Of a stretch of DNA of 64,000 nucleotides, positions 1-33,800 are shown piece after piece. Within the stretch, counting starts at the first letter, position 1, and each line of letters opens with the position of its first letter. The position numbers and the translations under genes are program-made. This stretch comes from Agelas oroides. Its lineage: Eukaryota; Porifera; Demospongiae; Agelasida; Agelasidae. The notes beneath the pieces were generated by a model. That model had not been told where the DNA came from and ran no database searches. It worked only from the letters and a program-made list of their open reading frames with translations. The DNA is taken from positions 4,818,415 through 4,882,414 of the forward strand of contig OX422205.1 in assembly GCA_949130485.1 (NCBI GenBank), in the 5' to 3' direction.

Positions 1-597
1 TCCTTCAAAAATAGGCTGTGTTCACACCTGTTGGCACACAAACAAAAGTAAATAGCTGATTCACCTTTCAAACATAGTGGCTAACTTTTGCTAGTATCTT
101 TTTCTGATTGCTGTTTATACAGGACAAGAACTAACATTTAGACAAGGTCACTGGATAAAACACACCCAGGAATTAGCAAAAAAAAACCTCAGTGATTCAC
201 TATATAGTTACAAGCACTTTATGTTAGTAGATGGGGATTGGCAACGATTGCCAACAGTACAGTATACTCTACAAGCATGAAACGTACAGGAAGGAAGTAC
301 TGTAGTAGGGAGAGAACCCCTAGACTTAAAATATGTCACAACTGTAACCTTCCCACACATGCTACCATAATAGTACATGTGTTTATTAGCACCCATGAAT
401 ATATATAAGCACCATTCTGGCTGCTAATTTGAAAATAAACACTGCATGGTGTTTAGTATTCGAGTTTACAGTAGTGGGTTAACCCAAAACAAATCATTTT
501 GGAGCATAAGCATGCCTGGAAATGTTAGACTATCTGTCTATAAATGTGTGGTTTAGTGACGCATTGTTGACAGTGCAGACCCCACCCTCTCACAACC

Positions 598-816
598 GTC
601 TGGTGAACTAAGTTGAATTTCTTGGGCTAGTGTGTACTTTTGTGACTAGTGTAGCCTAAAAACATTTTATGTCATACCCACTCAAAAAATGTTCAGATAC
701 CCGAGTTGAACGGCGAAATTTCATTGCTGTAAGGCAAGTGTATGTAATATTTGTGATCTCACAATCTCAGTTGTTCTTACCACATTTGGGAAAAAATTCA
801 ACTTTGTTCACCAGAC
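598..816. mobile_element. MITE-like element with GTCTGGTGAAC inverted ends, copy 1
   Basis: The start GTCTGGTGAACtaagttgaatt is the reverse complement of the end aattcaactttGTTCACCAGAC. A second diverged copy is at 16511-16710, with shared interior words such as gggctagtgtg and acccactcaa. There is no coding capacity. Confidence 0.65.
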
Positions 817-1008
817 CATTTCAGGCGTACATGGGCTGCCCTGGCTGACAAATACTGCAGTGTTATTGCTACATGCATGGCACATGCTGTGACAAAATAT
901 GAAGCCAGCAGTGCACTCAGCAACTCACTTAGGCTTACCCCATGATGATCAAGCAGCTCCCAAGTGAGGTTCATGCCCAGAGCTTTTACTTATCAAATTT
1001 CTGATGCA

Positions 1009-1116
1009 CACACACACACACACATGCACGCACGCACACACACACACACACACATACACACACACATACACACACACACACACACATGCACGCATGCACA
1101 CACACACACACACACC
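1009..1116. repeat. (CA)n microsatellite forming the polypyrimidine side of an acceptor
   Basis: Nearly pure CA dinucleotides with occasional TG and CG steps run directly into the 3' splice site at 1118. Confidence 0.9.
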
Positions 1117-1118
1117 AG

Positions 1119-11186
<10,068 letters not shown>

Positions 11187-11710
11187 TGATATTAATTTTA
11201 ATAATGACTCCTTGTTTGTCTGTGCACATAGAGTCCCTTTCAGGTTTTGTAAATTTGCATATCTAGCCTGTACGGTCAGAGTTTGACGATTTCCCTCTGT
11301 ATTGTAATTTCAGAGTTATTGATCATGTACCTTTTTATGCTGTCAAAACAACCTCTTGGATGGAAGCCATGCAATTTCACACGACGGGGGATTTCCAAGG
11401 GACTTCCCCTTCAGCCCACACAATCACGAGAGTACGTGTAGCCGAAGCACAGACGATTTCTGCACCATGGGCAAATATTTTTGTGTCAAGTGTCTCAGAA
11501 GAAGATCGAGCTAGATCGAGGAGATGGTAAGATTTTAGCTGTACATACAAACTGATTCTTGCATGTTCCGCCGCTGGTTCGAAGGGGGCTGTAATTACAC
11601 TGAAATTTGGGTCCCCAAGAGTGAACCCTCAGCATATTTCTGTACAAACCTAGCCGCGCTCTGTAAAGTGGGAGAGAGTCTGGTCAGATCAGCCTTGTCC
11701 TGCTACACTG

Positions 11711-11773
11711 TAGCCTCGTTCCCAGGCTCTCCCCATGCGAATTAAAGCTGGCCAGGGCCTGGGAACGAGGCTA
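11711..11773. mobile_element. fold-back element, short form
   Basis: TAGCCTCGTTCCCAGGC and GCCTGGGAACGAGGCTA end a 63-bp hairpin with an unrelated centre. Confidence 0.75.
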
Positions 11774-11876
11774 GCCACGTTATAGTATTTTTAATTGTTA
11801 CGTGACACATTACATCATTTGCAATAACAGTATAATTGTTGCAATAACATTATATAGTAGGTATTTCCAGGTCAAG

Positions 11877-12170
11877 GGGTAGTCACTTATATGTCCTGTG
11901 TAGAAGCGTTTGCGACCGGGATCAAAATTGAATCAAGCGATCAAAGCCCTTTTTGGGGGGCAATCAAGGGATCAAGGTGGCCTCTGAGCTGCTAAAATCA
12001 TCAGATCAAGAATGTGCAGCTGCAATTTGACCTTTTGGCTTTGTCCCTTGAAAATCAAGTGATCAAGAGCCTCAGAAGGGAACGATCAAGCGATCAAGCA
12101 CACTTTTTGCCGATCAAACATTTTGATTGCGGTCACAAACGCTTCAACAGGCGACATATAAGTGACTACC
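11877..12170. mobile_element. MITE-like element with GGTAGTCACTTATATGTC ends
   Basis: The ends GGTAGTCACTTATATGTC / GACATATAAGTGACTACC pair, and adjacent arms (gaagcgtttgcgacc / ggtcacaaacgcttc) extend the match. The interior carries many GATCAA words. A degenerate relative may lie near 29973-30267. Confidence 0.75.
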
Positions 12171-12296
12171 GTTGCAGGTGGAACGAAACTTTTTTTGTTG
12201 GTTGAGAGTGAGGCTACCGTACATCAGCTAGCACACAGAGCTTTTGAAATAGCTGCCAGCTCCTTGGTTTCTGCTATAGCTATAAACTTGACTAAA

Positions 12297-23282
<10,986 letters not shown>

Positions 23283-23720
23283 GGCATTTCAAGTTTGTAG
23301 TTTTGTGTGTTCACCATGTGTAGTAGTTGTGGATTGCTCCTTTTTTTTTTATTTATGATCATGACCTCACCAACCAGACTAACATCAATGGCTTTCTGTG
23401 CTGGATACGGCATGCACTATGCGGTCTGGTATTTTATAATTCTTTGACTACGTGTATACATGTACGTACATGTACATTGACGTATGACGTAATCAACTAG
23501 TGTATTTATAGGTCAACTGCCTGTTCCTGTGCACCGTGTAGACTCGAGTACACTCACTGCTGCATGTAACCGATTATAGGTCAATTGCCCTGTGCACCGT
23601 GTAGACTCGAGTACACTGCTGCATGTAACCGATGTAACCTTACTCGCAATTTCTTTGGTGACTACTAAAGTAGCTCAATCGGGCTGAAGATTGTACAAAG
23701 AGACTTCATCTGCGAAAGAC
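23283..23720. promoter_or_regulatory. pirin upstream region with a tandem duplication
   Basis: Two adjacent units, 23506-23573 and 23574-23632, share ttataggtcaa.tgcc and the block gtgcaccgtgtagactcgagtacact...gctgcatgtaaccga. A TATTTATA (23503-23510) and a CRE-like tgacgtaat (23486) are nearby. The promoter role is inferred from position only. Confidence 0.45.
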
Positions 23721-24677
23721 ATGACTCAGCGAGGGATAAAGCGACTGGTCACCGCCCACCAGCAAAGGGAAGGTGGAGGTTTCGTTGTGAGGCGACCGAT
23801 TGGCGGCGAAGTGGAAGAATGTGATCCTTTTCTTTTGCTGGACCACCTTGGCCCCGTCGTTCATAAGCCCGGAGAGGCGGTGGGCGCTCCCGATCATCCC
23901 CACCGAGGGTTCGAAACCGTATCGTACATCATTGATGGTACTCATCGGCATCAGGATAGTGCAGGCAACTCTGGTGTCCTAAAGGAGGGCTGGGTGCAGT
24001 GGATGACTGCAGGTTCTGGCGTGGTACACTCGGAGATGCCTGGTGACGAAGTAGTAAAAAATGGTGGGAAAAGCGAGGGCTTTCAACTTTGGGTGAACCT
24101 ACCAGCTAAAGATAAAATGATCCCTCCGAGGTATCAGGATACACCTGCCGAGAAGATACCTATCGTTACCGAGCAAGATGGAAATGTATGGGTCAAAGTG
24201 ATAGCTGGAGAATCACTTGGTGCGAAAGCAGTCATTGAAACCCGTACACCCATTCTGTATCTGGATATTCGCTTAAAACCTGGAACTACATTTGTGCAAC
24301 CTGTACCAGAGAGTTACAATGGCTTTGCATATGTGTGGAGAGGGTCAGGGTACCTGGGCAGTGAGCGTAAGTTTGCAAAGATGGGCCAGGTAGGCATTCT
24401 GGATTCAGGAGTGGATGTAAGGTTGGAAGCTGCGGCTGAGGAGGAGGTGCGCATTCTTCTTATTGCTGGGGAGCCATTGAAGGAACCCATCTCAAGATAT
24501 GGACCATTTGTGATGAACACATGGGAACAGATTGAGCAAGCATTTGCTGACTACCGGTCAGGGAAGCTGGGTTCAATTAAGGGAGCAGAAGAAAGATATG
24601 CAGCCACAGAGGCTGCAAAGCAAAAACAGAAGGAGACAGGAAAATGGCAACAAGACAGCAGATCAGTACTTCACTGA
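23721..24677 (+). CDS. PIR: Pirin (iron-binding cupin protein)
   Basis: Intronless frame of 318 residues; human pirin has 290. Pirins are nuclear bicupin proteins that bind one iron and act as redox-sensitive cofactors of NF-kB; some have quercetinase activity. Visible signatures are DHPHRGFETVSYIIDG and WMTAGSGVVHSEMP, which supply the expected iron ligands His59, His61, His103 and Glu105, followed by LQLWVNLP and the second-cupin signature RTPILYLDIRL. The segment GPFVMNTWEQIEQAF is the usual C-terminal pirin motif. The start is ATG 23721 because upstream codons in this frame contain no earlier ATG. A Lys/Gln/Glu-rich tail of about 30 residues extends beyond the family's usual end. The gene lies 438 bp after the second HECT gene and is convergent with PHLPP (178 bp between stop codons). 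Confidence 0.96.
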   Translation: MTQRGIKRLVTAHQQREGGGFVVRRPIGGEVEECDPFLLLDHLGPVVHKPGEAVGAPDHPHRGFETVSYIIDGTHRHQDSAGNSGVLKEGWVQWMTAGSGVVHSEMPGDEVVKNGGKSEGFQLWVNLPAKDKMIPPRYQDTPAEKIPIVTEQDGNVWVKVIAGESLGAKAVIETRTPILYLDIRLKPGTTFVQPVPESYNGFAYVWRGSGYLGSERKFAKMGQVGILDSGVDVRLEAAAEEEVRILLIAGEPLKEPISRYGPFVMNTWEQIEQAFADYRSGKLGSIKGAEERYAATEAAKQKQKETGKWQQDSRSVLH

Positions 24678-24713
24678 GACACCTGGAAATATACTCCTAT
24701 TGGGTGTATCAAT

Positions 24714-24719
24714 TTTATT
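24714..24719 (-). promoter_or_regulatory. polyadenylation signal AATAAA for PHLPP
   Basis: AATAAA on the minus strand 137 nt after the PHLPP stop. If it is used, the 3' UTR overlaps that of pirin, which runs the other way. Confidence 0.5.
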
Positions 24720-24855
24720 TGTGCTTTTTAATCCATCCATTTTAGTTATATACAATTTTACATAGTGCCAGTCAGCTATGTAGCAAAGTGTTACTATACA
24801 ATGCGTATATACTGAGTATTGAGCATAAAAGTATACTTGACCTTGTGTATGCATA

Positions 24856-27800
24856 CTATGATGGCCAATCATCCAACAAGTCAGTTGTATTCTGGGTACG
24901 TCCAAGTGAATTGGCACTGTAGGTATCATTTGTAAGCTTCTTATATGAGTGCTCAACATAAGATAGTCTCCTAACTATCTTTGCTCCCTTTCTTGGCCTC
25001 TCTGGGTTGGCTTCTTCATCTAACTCAGACATGGTTCTGTTTAAGGCGAACAAGTTCTCATCGATTTGAGCACTCTCATCGTCTGGCAACCCTTCCTGGG
25101 GCCCATTCAGGACAGGATCACTCTGAAAGGAGCAAGGAAGATGCATGCATAGTTATTGAAACTAATCAAACTGGGCACAATTGCCTTGGGTGGACGAGAG
25201 AAATATCATGTGGCTAGCCCCTCCCACTCCAAATATAATGTAGGAGGGAAAGTTTGCTAAAACATGCTGTGAACATATTTGAAAATGGAAGCTACAAAAC
25301 TGGTCAGCAAAATTGGGAAGCCCTCCACAGCACAGATGCAGCATTGAGTGTCTTCAGCACTTTTTGCAAGAGTGTAAATACCTAGCTCTGAAACTCCATT
25401 TTACATTGACTGCATGGGTTAACCTCCATTTGCATGTAAGAATATCCTGCAGCAATAAAAACAGCCACCTTGCATGTACATAATGCCCACTTTTTTGATT
25501 GTATACAGCTTTGTCTTTTGAATGGTGTCATGCAACTGTACAGGTGTTGACTTTACTTGAGAGTTTGATGTCCCCACTGTGTTGTCCAGTCAGCGATGAC
25601 TGAGCATGCACGATCAAGTGTGGTTAGAAAGGCAAGCTATACCTACTGTATCACCTTACTAATGTGCCCATATGTGCCTCCTTCCTGGTGTGCCTTACCT
25701 GTGTCTGCTCAAATGACGTTTCAGTGATAGAGAAGCCAGCATTGAGTGGAACACCTTTTGTCCCTTTTGCTCGTGAACCTGCAGCATCTCTGGGAATTGT
25801 CTGGGCAGGGTAATCAAGCTCTTCTGGAAGCTGGTAAGATTTGTGTGACAAACTACCTGGCTTATGTACTGGGCTGCTGTAGCCATAGTTTGCTGTTGGT
25901 GATGGTTTTGTAAACTCGGGATTCAGAGGTTTCAGAGCTGGAGAGAAACTTTCAGGCAGCAGATCATCGATATTGGTGGTTTTTACCATGGGTTGTGTGG
26001 GGGAGGAAGGAGGTGTTTTGACTGCACTCAGAATCAAGCTATCAAGGTCCTGAGATATCATTTCATTTGTACTTGTCACTCCCATCGGTGTTGTTCGGTT
26101 ATCATCGTCCTCTGTGTCTGACAAAATGTCATCAATGTTGGTAACTTCAAGGTCTTCCTCCTCCTCCTCCTCATCTTCTGGTTCAGGAATGGGTTTCATT
26201 GGTGTGGGTTTCAGGTGGGCTCTCACATCTCGTTGAAACATGTTTAGTCTTAGCACCAGCACAGAGACATCAGTGTTGCACCCATGTGCAACAGCAAGAT
26301 CTCGCAGATGCTTTGCAGCACGAATTGGATCAGAAATACATTGCACCTCATGGACAGCTTGCTCATAGGTGACAAACTTCCACAAACCATCAGTTCCAAT
26401 GACAACGTACTCATCCCCCTGCCTGAGCTTCACTGATTCAGTAGATGGGACAGGGATCACTTGAGGCCAGAGGTGGTAACAGCCAACCAACCGTGATGTG
26501 CCACACACACCATTTACACGGCCGTCCTGTGCATGGGGGAGTAATCACCCACCAAAAGAGTTACTCCATAGCTCATATGGCTGAAACCACTCAAGGCCAA
26601 ATCTACTAATGCATAGTAGTCTAGACAGAAGCATATGCAAGGTATATAAGTATTAGCTGTGTACATGTAACAGTTATAGTCTAAATGTGCCACACACACC
26701 ATTTACGCAGCCATCCTGTGGGGGAGTAGTCACCCACCAAAAGAGTTACTCCATGACTCAATGCAAACACGTGACTAACACCGCTCCAACCACTACCCAG
26801 AAGCATTAGTACTATGCAAGGTACTTAAATATTAGCTGTGTGACGGTTAGTCTACATGGTGTATCATGATTGAGGATTGTATAACAGTAGAATTATATGG
26901 GTCTGAAAGCACTTGTTTTTACTATTACTGCTTACTTGGGAGATGAATCCCTTTGCATCTACGACCCTGGTCCTTTCTTGAATGTTAGTGGAAGGAGAGT
27001 GTGGGGTGGTGAGGGGAACGGCCCGCCCACTGCGGCAGAGGATGGCCTCTCCAAGGCCTGTGTTTGCCACATTGAGTATGTATGTCCCATCCTTCAGGGC
27101 ATGGAAATGGCACAGCACCACCGAGCAGCCATAGCATTGGCCAATCTCACCCAGCTGCCTGCATGCAGTGTGTGCAAGGAAGACTTAAAAAAAATGTTCT
27201 TTTTTTTTTTTTTTTTGAGGATATTGTTTCCTTAAGGCCTCAGGTATGGTGTGCAAAGCTAAGCTGAAATTTACCTGAGGTATCTTGCTACGTATTTCCA
27301 CAGAAACTACCCTAGCTTATTACTGAGTATCTTTTATGCCACTTAATCAAACAAACAGATAAATAGATGTGGAGAGAAAGAAAGACAGACAGACAGACAG
27401 ACAGAAAGACAGACAGACAGACAGACAGACAGCAGACAGAGAGATAGACAAAACAGACCTGTGGGCTGTCAGGAAGGTGTGTACAAGGTACTGAAGTGGT
27501 TCAGAGTTTTGGAACCCTGTGGTAAGCTCCTTCTTATCCTCTGCCAGTTCCTCTAACAGCACACTCTCAAGCATTCCTTTTAGTGCCTCTGGAGCATCTG
27601 GAGACCTTCCCCCATCCATCACCACAAAGAGGCCATCTTGCCCGCTGGAAGCAGTTGACACTTTCAGCTGGGTGGTACAGTCCCCCTGGCTCTTGACTCC
27701 TAGAGAGTGGTACAACTTGCTCTGAAATTATATGGCACCCAACGTGACTGTAGCTTCTACATATACACACTACAAGACATTTTGATGCTTCGCAATATGT

Positions 27801-30648
27801 GGTACCCAATTTGACTGTGTATATTCAAGTAGATTCTGAGTCGGTACACTACTAAGAATTTTATCTTCCATGATGTCAAAGAGCCTCTTGTTAACTATCC
27901 TCCCTACTTCCATGCAATGAAAACAACCAGAGTAAGGCCTGAGAATTGAGTATCATATCACTGTTTGTCACAAGTATGATCTCATATGTGCATACCGATA
28001 ACTTGAGCTGATCCGTAGCTCCATTTCCCGTGTTTGGTGGTGCCTCCTGTATCCACCCGGTCTCCTAGCAACAGCGGGGTGCTTCTGATGTCAAACACTC
28101 CCTCCATGAAACAACGGGAAACACGTCTGTGTGTGGAATGAGGTATAGTATAGTTCTGGTTGAGGATCCAGTGATCATTCATGATAAAAGTACTCTAGCT
28201 TCATGCGCAGGCTATCCTTCAGCCTGAGAATGGGAAAACACAATGCAGAAGGAATATAATTGTGCTACAATAACTGTGTGCATGTACGTGTATTGTGGCC
28301 AAGTTTGTTGTTGTTTTTTGTTTGTTTGTTTGTTTGTTTGTTTGTTTGTTGAATATGATTACCTCAGTGTGTCAGCTTCCTGCCCACTAACGGTCAGGGA
28401 ACTGTTTCCAGAGAGATCCAGGGACCGAAGATAGGGAAAGTTGTCCAACTGTGTATGTATGCAAGAACAAAGTACAGATAATCAACATAGTTTGTAAGCC
28501 AAACTGGAGGCTACACCTTCTCAGGTTGAGTTCCTAACTACTTTGCTCTGCATAGTGTTACTATGTCTGTAGGGTTCTGTGTGACTGTTAAATGTTTTTC
28601 TGTTATGAAACAGCAAAGATGCAAGTAGTATGTACCAAAAAAAGATCCAGGTAGCCATCGTCCCTGCCCTTGTTAACTGACTAATGAGCTCTATGAGTCT
28701 CACTAATATAATGAGGGAAGAAAACCTGTTACCATGGTGATGGCTACTAAAGTGTAGGTATGTGCTATGGTGTCACTATTTACATATTATATTTCCTTGT
28801 AGTAGATGTACATATAATGTACCTTGGGTGTTTTCTCAAGCTGATTGCATGCGAGATCGAGAGTGTGGAGATGTGTGAGTGTGGGGAGGTTGGGGAGGGT
28901 GGAGAGCTGGTTGGAGTGGAGTAGGAGGCACCTGAGACGTGGGCAGCCAAGCAGTGGAGGAAGAGAGGAGAGGGAGTTTCCAGAAAGATTGAGGTACTCC
29001 AGCCCCTTCAAGCGACCAAACAAGCTGTAGAAAAAGTAGATTGTGGTCTAGCTATAGGGCTTCACCCAACCAGACCATACACTCAGATCCTGCTGGTTGG
29101 GTTCCATTCTATTACTGTATTAACATACCCTGAGGGCACTATGTGGATTTCGTTGTAAGCCAAGTGAAGAACCTTCAACCTTCGATACCTGTATAGTAGG
29201 AAACAGTGTTGAAAATGTCAAGACTATAGAATCCTGGTCAGACACTCTTGACCACTAAGCCACTGAGATCGACCTTCATAGAAGACAAGCAACTTAGTGT
29301 CATACCAGCTAAGGCCTCAGCACTCTTCAACACAAGGTGAAATTTCAAGGTAGTGTAGTTTATGTCATGCCATCAGATCTTCAACTGCTACCCTATCCCA
29401 GAGTAAACACGGATGGTATACTGTATACTGTGATAAACTACAATTGGATGGTAGTGCTGAGAGAGAGTGCAGAATAATTCAGCTCAAGCTAGTGAACATG
29501 TAGTCTCGGTCCCAGACCCAACCCAGCGTGGATCGCTTTCTATTGGAAGCAATATACACACTGGATGAGGTCTGGGGATGAGGAACACGTGAATCAGTTG
29601 TACTAATGTACATGCTAGCTCTCCCCAGAACCTATTGCAGCTTACTAGGACACAGTGGTGGAAACAAATCTGTGATGTCATAGGATTAGACTTCTGAAAT
29701 AGTCCATCGTATTTAATAGAATTGTAAGACACAGTTCACATCACAGTAAGAACACAACACATCCTCACCCTGCTATGATTGCCATTGCATTCTCCCTGAG
29801 GCAATTATTGGCTGCATAGAGCTCGGTGACATTATTAAGGTCATCGAGGGGATTCAGGGGAGGTAGAGAGGACAGTTTGTTGCTGGACACATTCAACACC
29901 TGCAGCCTGAGAAGAAGAAGGATAAGTAAATAATATTTCCTGGCTGAATGTCTTGTGAGGTTACAACATCAAGGGGGTAGTCGCTGGTCACTTGTAAGGT
30001 GTTACTTGATGAAAACCTTTAATTTGTATGTGCTCGATCAATTGATTATTCACTTCCGAAGCTCTTGATTGCTTGATTTACATTGGTTCAAAGGGGAAAT
30101 GGTATATGTAGCCATGCCTCCTTAGTGTCTGAGAAAATGTGTTGATTTGTTGCTCAGATTTCATCTTGATTCTCTGATTGGCTCATAAAAAGTATGTTGG
30201 GTGTGTTTGATTCCACATTGATTCTGGTCACATGTGTTTCTACAGGCAACATGCAGTGACTATGTACCCTTGGATAAAGCTGGGTGGCATGTATGAACCC
30301 ATATACCATAATCCTGCGGGACTATCAATCCTGTTTTTTGGAGGGGGATATTATAAGCTGTCGGTCCTGGGGAGTCTCTTAATATTAGTCTTATTTGTGC
30401 TATTGGGATCTCTTTGTTGTCCCAGCTAAACCAAACATAAAAGTGAATCCTGTATACCTGTTGGTCCTGATGAGAAGCTGTGGTGGGAGACTAGAGAGCT
30501 GGTTGCCATGGAGATCCAGATGTTCCAGGATGCATGCCCTGTCTACAGCCTGAGGGAGGCTGGTTAGACGATTGTTAGATGCCTTCAGCAGCTGCAGTTG
30601 AGGCATTGAAAAGATCCTGTGTGTGTGTGCATGTGTGCATGCATATAT

Positions 30649-30692
<44 letters not shown>

Positions 30693-30718
30693 ATGTGTGT
30701 GTGTGTGTGTGTGTACAT

Positions 30719-30816
<98 letters not shown>

Positions 30817-33800
30817 AAGTGTGTGTGTGTATGTGTGTGTGTGTGTGTGTGTGTGTACATGTGTATGTGTGTGTGTGTGAGTGCATGAGTATGCATATCT
30901 AAAATCAAGAGTTAGAGGCGAAAATTTATTCTCGGACTGATATATTCTCGGACCCCATACTTCAAAGATCTAAGCATGGTAACAACAGTGCCAGATCATC
31001 AGAGTAACAAGACATGCAGGCGCTGGGATAGTTTACGATACCCGAGACTATTGTAGTACGCGGGGATAGAAAATCACGTCTGAAAATACATTGTACAATG
31101 CATAACTTTTTTCCCGCCTCCTCCGGAAAGGAAAGACAATAGTTCTTGCCCTTCCATTGGCTTTGCATACGAGCCCATACCATGCTGCAGCAGTTACAAA
31201 ATTGGCTAGCAACGATATAATACACGGTTATCAGACTTGTCCGTCAATAGAATCGTTTTCCGAGAACAGGTACTTGAACGGATGTAATGTTTCGTTTGCT
31301 GAATCCCGGGTAGAAGACTGTTTGGAATTGAATTTCAGGTATGTTGATTATCAACCATTAGTGCACCTATCCTACAGTTCTTGTGTCTGCTGGATCTCTG
31401 TGCGCGCAACAAGAGTGCAACGTTTCTTAAGTGTCCGAGTATCAATTAACGCCTCTACATGCATGAACTCTTGCTGATATAACTATAAAGATGTCTCACC
31501 TAGCTGGTAGCTCAGTGAGCTTATTGTCACTGGCGTTCAACTTCTCAAGATTGCTGAGCTCACTAAGAGCATCAGGAAGGGATGTCAACTCATTCCTGCA
31601 AACATGGAAGCACTGTCTACGTAACATGGTATGTAGCACCACATTTTTCATTTACTAGAAGAGGGATGCACAATACATCTTCCTGGAGAGACATTGAGTG
31701 TTGGTAGCCTAAGTGCATGTCTCCTAGTAACCACCGTGCATGACCAATAACTTTAGTTCACTCTTGGTGTTGCAAGAGCACCTTATTATGGCTACATGAT
31801 TTAGAAACAATGGTTAGGGTAGACAGTGGCAGTGTCTGTCTCCTCTCTTAACTTTAGGACTGCAGAAGTGTGTCCACAAGCTAATAACTCACCTTGAAAT
31901 GTCAATGGACGTCAGCTCACAAGGAGAGACTTTGAACTTTGTGATTCCTGCACAACATACAGTAGTGACATTTCATAACCACCGCAGCTAGCTGTTCATT
32001 ATTAAATACCAAGCACTGCACAGATTAGCATGGCAAAGAGCCATGCATTCCGTTCTAAAACAAGCTTGAGACAATTTGAATGCAAGTCATATAATCTGGC
32101 ACAGACCAGGGTTCATATAGTATTCTTGGGAAGGAGAAACAATGACTTGTGAAGCATGCAATGGATTATTAGATGGGTCTGGGGGTATACACCCCTCCCC
32201 CCCACACAGGAAATTGTACATTGTCTGAGATCGATTCTGAAGCCATTTTGGAGTAAAATTTATGGAAATTTTGGTCCTCAAGAAAGTTATGAGTATATCA
32301 CTTGTTTGCTTGTGTAGCACACTTTAATTCATCATTGCCAAAATTTTAGGGAAAGTGGGGGGAGTGTGGGGGGGGACTAGCTTTTGGGAGACATTTTCCA
32401 GGGATCGCCCTCGTATGAAGACATGCGTACGGTTGTTCTTGGCTGTCAAAACTGTCAGTGGCCCTTCCTGGACCTCCAATGATCTCAGGGCATTCTCGGA
32501 GCAATTGAGCACCTCCAGGTAGGGCAGACTCTTCATGTTGAGCTCTGAAAGACCATTTCCCTGGACGTTGAGCCTCACAAGGTTCCGTAGTTCTTTGATG
32601 CTGCCCGGAAGCTTTGACTTGAGCTTGTTCATCCTCACGTCAAAGTGCTGCAGAGCTGCGAAACTGTGGAGATCATCAGGGAGAGAGCTGTGGGAGTGGT
32701 CATTGTGTGTGTGTGTGGGGGGAGGGGGGGGTGGGGTCAGTGATGAGGAACTTGCAATCAGTAGGCCTTAACTTCATTCCCAGGCTATCCTGCTTCTAAA
32801 ACATATCAACTTGAAGCTATCATGTGCACATATGCTATATAGCTAGTCTTACAATGTAGATCCCCCAAGCTTCAACAAAGAATCCAGTAATATTCTTCAC
32901 TCAATCTTCATGCAAGAAGAACCATGCCAATTTATAGTCACAGAAGGCTGTATTTAGGATACTAGCCTCATTCCCAGGCTCTTGTGCTATTTCGTCACCT
33001 GATGTAGTTTCCAGAGGCTACAAGAATGGTGAGGGAGGGCAGCTCCTTCAGGATAGGTGGTAGCTCAGCAAACTTGTTGAAGGCTAGGACAAGTGTGGAT
33101 AGGCTTTTCAGCTCGTTCATCTGGTAGGGCAAGCTTGTGAGTCGGTTAGAGTGGAGGAGGAGAGTGGTGAGGCTGTGGAGGGTGAGGTGGGGGGGAAGGA
33201 TGCAGTGTGATATGGTGTAAGGAGTGTAGTGTTGGCATGGAGGTAGTAATGGGGAGACAATGTATGTTTGTGTAACAAAACTTTGGACACACCACATAAC
33301 ACAGTGCATGCTTGCACATGTGTGCAAACACTTACGCACACATATGCATCACGTTACACACACACATACTACACACAGACACACACACATTACACACACA
33401 TACTACACACAGACACACACATTACACACACACACACACACACACATGAACACACACAAACACACACACATTACATACACACATATACTACACACAGACA
33501 CACACACACTACACACATACACACACACATCAGCACACACACACACACACATCAGCACACACACACACATCAGCACACAACACACATCAGCACACACACA
33601 CACACATCAGCACACACACACACATCAGCACACAACACACATCAGCACACACACACACACATCAGCACACACACACACATCAGCACACACACACACATCA
33701 GCACACACACACACATCAGCACACACACACACACATCAGCACACACACACACCAGCACACATGTCGCACATGTGTGCAATGAATTCAGGTCTCACTTGGT

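Larger units (their letters stand above)
1..1118. other. intronic sequence upstream of the first visible WWP1-like exon
   Basis: No convincing coding exon was found here, although the missing first part of the C2 domain must lie here or further left. The stretch contains a small inverted-repeat element (598-816) and a (CA)n tract running into the splice acceptor at 1118. Confidence 0.5.
11187..12296. other. spacer between the two HECT genes
   Basis: No coding exon is supported here. The spacer contains a fold-back hairpin (11711-11773) and a GATCAA-rich inverted-repeat element (11877-12170). The promoter of the second HECT gene should lie here, but no TATA box or other clear signal was seen. 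Confidence 0.5.

Noticed and set aside
1-950. Small exon candidate at 122-145 (acceptor ttatacag, donor gtcact) for the missing C2 start
   Set aside because: Too short, a weak donor and no recognisable C2 sequence.
11447-11526. ATGGGCAAATATTTT... followed by gtaaga as a first exon of the second HECT gene
   Set aside because: The ATG frame meets a stop before the donor, and the phase needed by exon 12377 is open only without a start codon.
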